A stretch of 34,745 nt of DNA from an uncultured Verrucomicrobiota bacterium. GTDB lineage: Bacteria; Verrucomicrobiota; Kiritimatiellia; RFP12; UBA1067. Within the stretch, counting starts at the first letter, position 1. Each line of letters starts with the position of its first letter. Location: NCBI GenBank assembly GCA_945483525.1, contig CALYRV010000006.1, positions 1-34,745 of the forward strand, given 5' to 3'. The position numbers and the translations under genes were made by a program. This document shows positions 1-7,707 of the stretch, piece by piece. The notes under the pieces are model-generated. The model did no database searches and was not told the origin of the DNA. It saw only the letters and a program-made list of their open reading frames with translations.

Positions 1-58
1 GATTCACGAGCGCCAGGTAAGCTCCGGCGAAGTAATCATCCGACCTTCGGAAGACTGA

Positions 59-1432
59 TCACCGCACCCGGCGCTTTGAGGCGCCGGGAATACCGAGTTT
101 GACGTCGCGATATTTCGCGACTGCGCGGCGGGAAAGATAAAAACCCGCCGCGTTCATTTTCTCTGCGAGTTTTTCATCCGCCAGTGGAGCCGTCTTATCC
201 TCTTCGTCAATCAGCCGCTTAAGCAGCTCCAGTGCCGCTGTCTGCGAAATCACCACGCCGGAAGCCGTCTTCACCGCGGACACGAAGAAGCGCCGCAGCT
301 CGATCGTTCCGAACGGAGTATCCGCATATTTGTTGCGCACCGTACGGGAAACCGTTGGAGCGGCAACACCGACCTTGGCGGCGACCTCAGTCTCGGTCAG
401 CGGATTAAGCGCCTTAAGGCCCCCGGTGAAGAACTGCTGCTGACGGTCGAAGATCGTCTGCGCTATCGCCTCGATCGTCTCTTGGCGCTTCTCGATCATC
501 TCACGGAAGGATCTTGCGCTGTCAATCCGTCCGCGGATGTATCGTTTCGTCTCCTCGGACTGATTTGGGTCCGCAAGCATCGCCATGAATTTCTTGGAAA
601 TCCTAATCTCCGGCAACGACCGCTTGTCAGTGATCGCGCACCAATGTCCGTCCGCATCCTTGTAAGCATGCACCTCTGGATGAATATATTCTGGACTGTC
701 GCTCTCGCTCCGGTAGGCACTGCCGGGATGCGGGTCAAGAGTACGCAACGCCTTAAGTGCCGGCGCGTAACGGACCAGATCGATCTTGCCGGACGGAATA
801 TCCTCAAGATGATTGATAAGGTAGGATACATCCTTACGAACCGCCGCATCGACGAGATCCAGCTGAGCCAGTAGGCACTCCTTCGCCGTCCGCGCGCCGC
901 AACCGAGTGGATCAAACTCCATCACCGCCTTAAGCAATGCGACAAGTTCCTGCTCAGAACGTTCATACGCCATACTGACATCAGCCAACGAGCCGGCATA
1001 AAATCCATTGGCATTGATATCGCAGATGAGCGTCTCGACCAGTCCCCAGTCCGCTCGCGGTATATCTGACAGCGGCAGTTGCGCAAGCAGATGATCCTGT
1101 AGCGACTCTTCCTTAACCTGCCGGTCGAACATCGCCTGTCTACGCTCCACCGCCTCCTCGTCATATCGACGCACCTGCGGTTCGAAATCATCTTCAGGGA
1201 AATCCCGCTCGCCATCGCCATCCAATCCGCTACGCTGCGCCTCGACGTCAGACATGGGTGTCTCTAGCGGATGATCGGTATCTTCAATCGCAGGATTAGA
1301 CTCGATCTCCTTCTGAACTTCCGTACGCAACTCGGGCAACGACATCTGCAGCAATCGCAGACCCTGCAACTGCTGCTGTCCCAGCACCTGCGTCTGCTTC
1401 TGGGCAGTCGACAATACAAGGCCGTTATCCAT
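59..1432 (-). CDS. rpoN: RNA polymerase sigma-54 factor RpoN
   Basis: Alternative sigma factor that directs RNA polymerase to -24/-12 promoters and needs AAA+ activators for open-complex formation. The 457-residue length fits the family. The N-terminal region I is Gln/Leu-rich (residues about 8-50, with QQQLQGLRLLQMSLPEL). It is followed by an acidic region II, the core-binding domain, and a helix-turn-helix around TETEVAAKVGVAAPTVSR. Near the C-terminus is an RpoN box variant, SRRAVAKYRDVKLGI, where the family usually has ARRTVAKYRE. The ATG overlaps the end of ligA by 8 bases, so the two are probably co-transcribed and coupled. No sigma-54 activator gene is in the window, and I did not find a convincing -24/-12 promoter by eye. 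Confidence 0.96.
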   Translation of the reverse strand: MDNGLVLSTAQKQTQVLGQQQLQGLRLLQMSLPELRTEVQKEIESNPAIEDTDHPLETPMSDVEAQRSGLDGDGERDFPEDDFEPQVRRYDEEAVERRQAMFDRQVKEESLQDHLLAQLPLSDIPRADWGLVETLICDINANGFYAGSLADVSMAYERSEQELVALLKAVMEFDPLGCGARTAKECLLAQLDLVDAAVRKDVSYLINHLEDIPSGKIDLVRYAPALKALRTLDPHPGSAYRSESDSPEYIHPEVHAYKDADGHWCAITDKRSLPEIRISKKFMAMLADPNQSEETKRYIRGRIDSARSFREMIEKRQETIEAIAQTIFDRQQQFFTGGLKALNPLTETEVAAKVGVAAPTVSRTVRNKYADTPFGTIELRRFFVSAVKTASGVVISQTAALELLKRLIDEEDKTAPLADEKLAEKMNAAGFYLSRRAVAKYRDVKLGIPGASKRRVR

Positions 1433-3437
1433 TCAACAGCTCCTTCAGTCGGGCCTCGTCAATGACCTCGGTGCCGAGTTTCTTCGCCTTCTCCGTCTTC
1501 GTCGCGCCGGTATTCTCACCTGCGACGAGATACCGAGTCTTCTTCGTCACCGAACTCTGGACGATACCGCCAGCAGCCTCAATCAGCTTCGCATACTCCT
1601 CGCGCGGACGCGACAAAGTTCCGGTCAGCACGCAACCAACACCGGCCAAAGGTCCCACGGACTTCACCTCACGTTTCGGCTCCGTAGGAACTATCCCGAG
1701 CTTCGCCAAGCGTTCCAGCCACGACTCGATCTGCAGTTTCACGTCTTCGGACGGCTCCAGTTCGCCGCTCGCAATCTTCTTTGCCGTAGTGACGCCGACG
1801 GACGGAATACCCATCGCGAAGATCCAACGCGAAAGCGGCAATGTCCTAGACGCCGCGACCGCCTCGCGGAGATTATCGGCGTTTCTGCCGAACCTGCGTC
1901 CCGCCGCCTGCTTCTCCGCGAACGCGAACAGATCGTCCTCCCCATTTCCCGTTCCCCGTTTCCCATTCCCCGTTCCCTGCTCCTGGGAGACATCCAGGTC
2001 CCTGAGGTTATCGTAATCAAGCGTAAACAGATCAAGCGGATCTCTGACAACCCCCTTCTCAACAAGGACTTCCGCCAGCCTTCCACCGAGCGCCTTGAGA
2101 TCAAGCGCATTACGACTCGCGAAATGCTCAAGCCGACGACAGAGTTGCGCGGGACACGAAGGATTGACACAGCGAATGGCGACTTCACCTTCTTCACGGC
2201 GCGTTTCGCCGCCACAAACCGGACACCGATCGGGCATCACGAAGATCTTTTCCGATCCGTCACGCTTCTCGACGATAACTGAATCAACCGCGGGAATAAC
2301 GTCGCCAGCCTTCACCAGCCATACATGGTCTCCAACTCTCACGTCCTGACGCGCGATCTGATCGGCGTTATGCAGTGTCGCACGAGAAATCACGCTGCCG
2401 GCGAGTTCAGTAGGACGAAGCTCCGCCACGGGAGTGAGAATACCAGTACGACCGACCTGCACCGTAATGGACTCCACCACGGTCTCTGCACGCTCAGGAG
2501 CATATTTGAACGCGCGCGCCCAGCGCGGCCCATGAGCGGTCGCCCCCAGAAGCTCGTAAAACCGCCGCTCGTCAATCTTGATCACCGCGCCATCGATCTC
2601 AAAACGGAAGGTATGGCGCAGCCCCCCGAGTTCATTGATCGCCGTGAGCACCTCGTCGATATCGTGACAGAACCTCGACCACGGCGCAACCGGAAAACCC
2701 CACTTCGAGAACGCCGAAATCATCTCGCTGTGCGAGGAAAAGCCCTCGCAACCTACGCCACCGGCATTGTAAATGACGACATCGAGGGGCCGTTCGGCGG
2801 TGACCCTGGAATCAAGCTGCTTCAACGACCCCGCACAGGCGTTCCGGGGATTAGCGAACTCCTCCCTACCCTCGGACGCAAGCTTTTCGTTCAGCAGCAC
2901 AAATCCGTCTCGGGTCATATATGCCTCGCCGCGGACCTCCAGTTCGGCTGGCGCGGACTCAGGGAGCGTCTTCGGAACCGACGCAATCGTCATCACATTC
3001 GCGGTAATATCATCGCCGATGGTTCCGTTTCCACGTGTAGCAGCACGCACAAGTCGGCGACCCGAATACCTGAGCGACAGCGAAATCCCATCTATCTTCG
3101 GTTCCACGAGATAGGTAAAACCGGAAATCGACTTGGTGACGAATTCATCGAAGGTTCTGAGCTCGTCAAAGGAATGCGTCTTATCAAGCGATTGCATCGG
3201 CGGATCGTGACGGACCTTGGCAAAACCCTCGGTGATGTCGCTCGCGACATTACGGACCGGCGAATCTGCGCTGGCGAACTGCGGAAAGTCGTCCTCAAGC
3301 GCAAGCAGCTCTTTCTCCCAAAGATCATAATCGCGATCGCCGACCGTGGGCTGGTGCAATTCGTAGTAATCGCGATTGGCCTTCTCAATCAAAGCCCGCA
3401 GTTCCGCGATCCTCGCACTGGCTTCTGATTCAGTCAT
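1425..3437 (-). CDS. ligA: NAD-dependent DNA ligase LigA, with repeat-derived linker
   Basis: Seals nicks in duplex DNA during replication and repair, using NAD+. Visible in order are domain Ia (residues about 1-70), the adenylation domain with catalytic lysine in EPKIDGISLSLRY, an OB fold, a four-cysteine zinc finger (CPVCGG...CVNPSCPAQLC), a helix-hairpin-helix (HhH) region and a C-terminal BRCT domain (about 595-670). Between the zinc finger and the HhH region is a Gly/Asn-rich stretch (about 486-499, GTGNGKRGTGNGED). It is encoded by a 7-base repeat array and is foreign to the family. The HhH region looks short: after the first hairpin (GIPSVGVTTAKKIA) I do not see the usual second GIG motif. 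The ATG overlaps the stop of the upstream azlD-like gene (ATGA). Function is likely intact because the catalytic and zinc residues are present. Confidence 0.96.
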   Translation of the reverse strand: MTESEASARIAELRALIEKANRDYYELHQPTVGDRDYDLWEKELLALEDDFPQFASADSPVRNVASDITEGFAKVRHDPPMQSLDKTHSFDELRTFDEFVTKSISGFTYLVEPKIDGISLSLRYSGRRLVRAATRGNGTIGDDITANVMTIASVPKTLPESAPAELEVRGEAYMTRDGFVLLNEKLASEGREEFANPRNACAGSLKQLDSRVTAERPLDVVIYNAGGVGCEGFSSHSEMISAFSKWGFPVAPWSRFCHDIDEVLTAINELGGLRHTFRFEIDGAVIKIDERRFYELLGATAHGPRWARAFKYAPERAETVVESITVQVGRTGILTPVAELRPTELAGSVISRATLHNADQIARQDVRVGDHVWLVKAGDVIPAVDSVIVEKRDGSEKIFVMPDRCPVCGGETRREEGEVAIRCVNPSCPAQLCRRLEHFASRNALDLKALGGRLAEVLVEKGVVRDPLDLFTLDYDNLRDLDVSQEQGTGNGKRGTGNGEDDLFAFAEKQAAGRRFGRNADNLREAVAASRTLPLSRWIFAMGIPSVGVTTAKKIASGELEPSEDVKLQIESWLERLAKLGIVPTEPKREVKSVGPLAGVGCVLTGTLSRPREEYAKLIEAAGGIVQSSVTKKTRYLVAGENTGATKTEKAKKLGTEVIDEARLKELLNG
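1941..1982. repeat. Heptamer array, six units, inside ligA
   Basis: Six exactly phased 7-base units with plus-strand consensus CCCRTTY; the last unit is diverged. The total of 42 bases is a multiple of 3, so ligA stays in frame. Three heptamers make 21 bases, which gives a 7-residue peptide period (GTGNGKR then GTGNGED). Confidence 0.85.
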
Positions 3438-4111
3438 TCGTTAGCACCCCTGTATCGAACCTTCTTGGGATTCACGTTCTGTACTGCGGCGGAACCGCCG
3501 CGGGCAGTACGGTCGACGACCGCACTTTCGCCGTGCATATCGGTCACCAGTACCGAACGCCGATATCCGCGCATCGCAAGAAACGCCATGAAGGTGCGGA
3601 CCGGCTTGAGATTGCGCTGCACAGCAGGACTGATACCAATATGAATGACCGCATCCCTAGGGATCTGATACTCCTCAAGCAAGTCTGGCACGTCCTGGGG
3701 ACGAACCGGTTTGCCGTTGAATCGGAGTTCGTTCTCGTCCAGGACAAGAATTGGGTGATCGACGCCGTACTGCACTTCGCGAACCGTAGTACAGCCAGAG
3801 ACCAGGAACATGTAGAGAATCGTACCTACGACAATGGACAACAGAGAATTCTTCCTCCAGAGCTGAAGTCCGACGGTCAAGCCCCCCGCAAGATATGGCC
3901 ATGCGGTCTTCCATTCGAGTCCGGAATAGGAATAGATGATGAGACCGGCGATGATCACCGGCGAAATGAAATCCCCGAACTTCAGCACCCAAGACGGAAG
4001 CTCACGGTCGCGACCGGAGAAGAGCAGAAACGGCAGCGCCCGAAGCGTGTAGTTCACCAAAAACCCCACGGTCACGATGCCGAGCATATACAGAATCTCT
4101 CTTTCCATCAC
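3434..4111 (-). CDS. AzlD-family transporter subunit with C-terminal ExbD/TolR-like domain
   Basis: Residues 1 to about 105 form an AzlD-like membrane protein with about four hydrophobic helices (starting YMLGIVTVGFLVNYTLRALPFLLF). AzlD is the small partner of AzlC in branched-chain amino-acid export. The usual AzlD ends near the last helix. Here about 120 soluble residues follow, from roughly 106 to 225. The stretch LVLDENELRFNGKPV, then a short helix, VIHIGISPAVQ, and a second helix with RGYRRSVLVTD, resembles the periplasmic ExbD/TolR domain; this is a pattern judgement by eye. The start overlaps azlC by ATGA and the stop overlaps ligA by ATGA, so it is translated within a coupled unit. 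The AzlD part is likely and the ExbD-like part moderately likely. The role of the combination is unknown. Confidence 0.8.
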   Translation of the reverse strand: MMEREILYMLGIVTVGFLVNYTLRALPFLLFSGRDRELPSWVLKFGDFISPVIIAGLIIYSYSGLEWKTAWPYLAGGLTVGLQLWRKNSLLSIVVGTILYMFLVSGCTTVREVQYGVDHPILVLDENELRFNGKPVRPQDVPDLLEEYQIPRDAVIHIGISPAVQRNLKPVRTFMAFLAMRGYRRSVLVTDMHGESAVVDRTARGGSAAVQNVNPKKVRYRGANE

Positions 4112-4767
4112 CGCCTCCTCCTGCAGAAATTACGCAACTGATCGGTCAGGATGACGATGAACAGCGCCGCCATGGAAAACTCCATGCCGTTAGTGTATTT
4201 CCGAATCACCTCGGGATCGATGATATGACCAAGCACCATCACCATCAGCGCACCGACGGTGAGACCTCCAATCCAATAGGAATGGTTGAGTACCGAAAGC
4301 AACGTGCAGTAATACACGTTCCTCGCCGGATCCTTCATCTTGCAGGCGTACTCGAGCGCATAGTTCTCGTCCGTCAGCATTAGCACCAGATACGCTTTGT
4401 GCAGCAGCGGAACCCTGCGCCAGCGCTCGAGCATCGAAAAGCCGTAGAAGGCGTATCGGAAGTTAACCGCCAAGGTCATCATCGCGAAGCCCCAGCAGGA
4501 CACGTGCTTGGCGATTTCCGGCACCCCCGCGATGGACATCGTCCCTGTCACCCAGAGCGTGGACGTGAGAAACGCCCAGACTGGCGCGAGCACGAGCCCG
4601 GCCTTCGCGCCCAGCAGCACGCCAGCGACGAAGCCCATGGTCGAATACCCCATCAGCACCGGAACGGAATCAATGAAGGCGCGCTTCCTGATCGCACGCT
4701 TCTCGTAGAAAGGGATCTCCAGCTTCCCGTTCACCTCTACACCGTCCATTCGCGATTTCTGGTTCAC
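4108..4767 (-). CDS. azlC: AzlC family branched-chain amino-acid exporter subunit
   Basis: Large membrane subunit of an AzlCD-type exporter, expected in the inner membrane. It is 219 residues from the GTG at 4767, close to the family norm. Several hydrophobic helices are visible. The family signature follows the charged N-terminus (RKRAFIDSVPVLMGYSTMGFVAGVLLG), and a conserved NFRYAFYG-like segment lies mid-protein. An ATG at 4749 (giving MDGVEV) is an alternative start. Neither start has a clear ribosome-binding site, so the gene may depend on coupling to kdsB, whose stop lies at 4770. It overlaps the downstream azlD-like gene by ATGA, which supports the two working as one complex. The substrate cannot be read from the sequence. 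Confidence 0.88.
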   Translation of the reverse strand: MNQKSRMDGVEVNGKLEIPFYEKRAIRKRAFIDSVPVLMGYSTMGFVAGVLLGAKAGLVLAPVWAFLTSTLWVTGTMSIAGVPEIAKHVSCWGFAMMTLAVNFRYAFYGFSMLERWRRVPLLHKAYLVLMLTDENYALEYACKMKDPARNVYYCTLLSVLNHSYWIGGLTVGALMVMVLGHIIDPEVIRKYTNGMEFSMAALFIVILTDQLRNFCRRRR

Positions 4768-4769
4768 AG

Positions 4770-5552
4770 TTACCGATTTTTCTCCGCGAGCAGTTTCGCC
4801 ACTCGCTCGGCGTCTTCGGGTGTATCCACGCCGACCCCCTCGTCATCGGTTCGCACCACAGCGATTCGAGCACCCATGTAAAGAGCACGAAGTTGTTCAA
4901 GTTTCTCGGTCTTCTCAAGCTCGCACTGCGGTTCGGCGATGTAACGCTTGAGGAATCCGCCGCGGTACGCGTAGATCCCAAGATGACGGACATAGAGAGA
5001 CGTCGGGCACGAGCCGGGAAGCCGCACAGTCGAGAAGTCCGGAATATGATCGCGATCACAGGGAATCGGAGCGCGCGAAAAATACAGCGCCGAATCGTCC
5101 TTCGCAAGCACCACCTTCACCACCGTCTTCGCCTCGTAGTCCTTGAATGTCTTGATCGGCGTCACCGCTGTCGCCATCTCGTAAGATCCGGACTTCATCT
5201 TCGCGACGAGCGAATCGATCAGGGCCGGATCAATCAACGGCTCGTCGCCCTGGATATTCACGAGGATGTCGTCATCTTCGAACTCACGTCCGAGGCGGTT
5301 TCTAAGCGCACACGCAATACGGTCGGTGCCAGACGGCAATTCACTCGGCGTCATCACTACAACGCCACCGTATTCACCCACCGCATCTACAATCCGCTTG
5401 TCATCGGTGGCGACCATCACCTCATCAAGCGACCTCGCCTTCTTAACCGCCTCAACAACCCATGCGACAAGCGGTTTGCCCGCGAGCATCGCGAGCGGCT
5501 TGCCAGGGAAACGGCTGGATCCGAAGCGACTGGGAATAATTCCGTAAATCAT
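4770..5552 (-). CDS. kdsB: 3-deoxy-manno-octulosonate cytidylyltransferase (CMP-Kdo synthetase)
   Basis: Activates Kdo with CTP to give CMP-Kdo, the donor for the lipid A inner core, in the cytoplasm. The 260 residues match KdsB. The N-terminus has the nucleotide-binding signature GIIPSRFGSSRFPGKPL. It is followed by VMVATDD, the SGTDR motif, and VNIQGDEPLIDP with its metal-binding aspartate. The ATG at 5552 has an AAAGGAT ribosome-binding site at good spacing. The gene shows that the organism makes a Kdo-containing outer membrane. It lies just downstream of a 706-residue unknown and a MurU-AmgK-like fusion, all plausibly envelope functions. Confidence 0.96.
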   Translation of the reverse strand: MIYGIIPSRFGSSRFPGKPLAMLAGKPLVAWVVEAVKKARSLDEVMVATDDKRIVDAVGEYGGVVVMTPSELPSGTDRIACALRNRLGREFEDDDILVNIQGDEPLIDPALIDSLVAKMKSGSYEMATAVTPIKTFKDYEAKTVVKVVLAKDDSALYFSRAPIPCDRDHIPDFSTVRLPGSCPTSLYVRHLGIYAYRGGFLKRYIAEPQCELEKTEKLEQLRALYMGARIAVVRTDDEGVGVDTPEDAERVAKLLAEKNR

Positions 5553-5564
5553 AATTGTTATCCT

Positions 5565-7685
5565 TTAGCTGTTAGATGTCTGCGACTGCTGGTCGGAAAT
5601 GGTGTCGGCTATGGAACGATTCTCCTCAACAATCGCAACCTTGCGGAAGAACATCTGCCGGAGCAACGGCAAACGCCGTTCCTGACGTTCGAGCGACCAC
5701 ATGATGAAATCCCACTTTCGCTTGAAGTTATAAGACCTCGGCAATTTCGGATTGAACGCCTCGAACTGATCACGCATCACCGAAAGTTGCCAGGAGAGAG
5801 CGTTTGTGCGGAATTCGAAACCATCCATGAACTGCGCCGCGAGATCCGCCATTGAGACACCGTGCTGACGCTGATATGATTTGAGCGCATGCGCATAGTG
5901 GGCAAGGTAGAAATTGCCCATCCGCTTCAGATTCTCCTCGGTAAACTCAAGATCCCGCCAGCCGAAACTGCCGCGCAACGAACAGGTCCGCACGGTCTTC
6001 GGCACGACGCGCTGACGGACGATGTCGTACTCGAACTCATAGATCTCCTTGCCGACGCCGAAAAGCGGAGACTGGGTCTTCGGATCGAAACGCTTCATCG
6101 CCATGTTCTGCGCCGCGGCATCACCCATAAGGCGGGCGAGTGCAAGCACTACCGACCGCTCCTCTACAGATGCATCATCAGCGTTGCAGAAGTAATTCTC
6201 CGGAATCGACTCAATCGGCTCGCCTTCGCACCGATCGCGGATATAGAAGTCGACCGCACGGCGCCCCTTAAGCACCCGACGGCGAAGCAGGATATAGTTA
6301 GGAGCCAGTGAAATTCCGAGCGACCGCATCGCCCCGATACGGGAAAGGAGATAACTGCCGTATTCCTTCTTGGCCGAGGAAAGCCGCTTCTCGATCAATG
6401 AATTCTCCAAGGGTCTGCGGTTGGTACGATAGACGATCTCCCGGGTCTTGCTTCGGCCTACCGGCGTTGTGTCGTCCTCACGGATCTCATAGACGTTCGC
6501 GTATACGACGATCTCGTCCTTGGACATAAGCCCACGCAGATTTGACAGAAGAATTTCACTACGCTCATCGACACCTGGATGATAAACTGGACGTCCGAGT
6601 ATATAGGTCGCGCCAGGAAGCGCAGTGCGCCGATCGTCGAATGCTGGCGTGGATCCTTCGCCCATCACCGAATAGATCTCGCCAGTGATGTGCATGTAAA
6701 GCGTCTCAATAAACGCTTTCGAAGATTCGTCCGCCAACTCCGCCTGTGACAACAACGACTCGTACAACCCGATGATTTCACGAACCCGACGCAGAATGCC
6801 ATCCTGATCCGCCTTGTGCAGGACAATCGCCTCCATCAGCTTCTCGATCTCGGGAATCACGCGCTCGATGCTGACACCGCGCCGGAGCCCGAACAGCTCG
6901 ATTTCATGATGCCCGCGATACTTCGGCATTCGCGCAAAAGAATAACGCTGACCCTCGTAAACAGAGACAAGCTCCTTCACGCACTTCTGGAATTCTTCCG
7001 GATTAGTCTCCGCCAATTCACCGATGCGCTTGAATTCGCCGAAGGTGAGGAAATGGACACCACGCGAAGAATGGTAATAATTGGCCTTCGTGGCGATGCG
7101 ACGTCTGGAGGCGGAAAGCGCAACCTTCATTTCCGCCTCGGTCCACGCAAGCGGCTTGACACGCCATTCCTGCCCAAGTTCACGATAATGCTGAAGCGTC
7201 ACCTCGTTACGATCGCCCATGACGATATCGTTGAGCGCGAATCCGCACGAGCCAAGCAGCCATTCGTCCGCAGCATACAGCTTCTTGGACGGAACATCAC
7301 GCTGCGACGTCTCGATCGTCGAGCCGACAATGTTCGCACAGAGGATCGAACCCATCAGCACTTCACCGCGCTTCGCCGAAGGCAGAGAAGACAGTTTCCA
7401 GAACCGCCCGTCCAACAGCGGAAACGCCGCGACGGAATGATTGCCAGTGGTAATCGTCAGCACCCACCCTTTAGCCCTGCGCTTCAGTTCGTGCTTAGGC
7501 ACGATCAATACGCTCGGTCGCTCGTCGAGATGACCTCGAATCCCATCTTCGAAGACGAACGTATCGTCACCGATATCCCAGGCCGAGAACAGCCGCTCCC
7601 GCCCCATCGCAACGGTCTTCACCTCGGTCGGACGCTTCACACCCGATTTCCGGACTCTCGCGAGGAACTGACGAATGGAGTTCAT
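5565..7685 (-). CDS. Large protein of unknown function (706 aa), possible divergent kinase fold
   Basis: I do not recognise the family. No signal peptide or membrane segment is visible, so it is probably cytoplasmic. It is rich in Arg, Glu and aromatic residues. Around residues 465-490 an LLRRRVL...AVDFYIRDRCEGEPI stretch resembles a kinase hinge. About 50 residues on, MGDAAAQNM followed by LFGVGKEIYEFEYD could be compared with a catalytic loop and metal-binding loop. The expected residues are not clearly present, so this is speculation. The C-terminal third is helical and rich in Trp, Arg and Phe. The ATG at 7685 has an AAGGAT ribosome-binding site 10 bases upstream. It lies between a sugar nucleotidyltransferase-kinase fusion and kdsB, which hints at a role with envelope sugars. 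Confidence 0.85.
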   Translation of the reverse strand: MNSIRQFLARVRKSGVKRPTEVKTVAMGRERLFSAWDIGDDTFVFEDGIRGHLDERPSVLIVPKHELKRRAKGWVLTITTGNHSVAAFPLLDGRFWKLSSLPSAKRGEVLMGSILCANIVGSTIETSQRDVPSKKLYAADEWLLGSCGFALNDIVMGDRNEVTLQHYRELGQEWRVKPLAWTEAEMKVALSASRRRIATKANYYHSSRGVHFLTFGEFKRIGELAETNPEEFQKCVKELVSVYEGQRYSFARMPKYRGHHEIELFGLRRGVSIERVIPEIEKLMEAIVLHKADQDGILRRVREIIGLYESLLSQAELADESSKAFIETLYMHITGEIYSVMGEGSTPAFDDRRTALPGATYILGRPVYHPGVDERSEILLSNLRGLMSKDEIVVYANVYEIREDDTTPVGRSKTREIVYRTNRRPLENSLIEKRLSSAKKEYGSYLLSRIGAMRSLGISLAPNYILLRRRVLKGRRAVDFYIRDRCEGEPIESIPENYFCNADDASVEERSVVLALARLMGDAAAQNMAMKRFDPKTQSPLFGVGKEIYEFEYDIVRQRVVPKTVRTCSLRGSFGWRDLEFTEENLKRMGNFYLAHYAHALKSYQRQHGVSMADLAAQFMDGFEFRTNALSWQLSVMRDQFEAFNPKLPRSYNFKRKWDFIMWSLERQERRLPLLRQMFFRKVAIVEENRSIADTISDQQSQTSNS

Positions 7686-7707
7686 GAAGAAATCTATCCT
7701 TAACCCT

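Noticed and set aside
1..58. Possible start of a further gene after rpoN
   Set aside because: The only ATG (near position 38, minus strand) meets a stop after about 11 codons. The rpoN frame stays open past its stop but offers no initiator. Too little sequence is present to call anything.
1941..1982. CRISPR or VNTR interpretation of the repeat arrays
   Set aside because: Units are 6-7 bases, degenerate and contiguous, with no spacers and no cas genes in the window.
2325..3428. Long plus-strand frame opposite ligA (367 codons)
   Set aside because: Lies wholly antisense to conserved LigA domains, with no recognisable domain or ribosome-binding site. The same applies to the long plus-strand frames at 4893-5855, 10438-11394 and 32249-33397.
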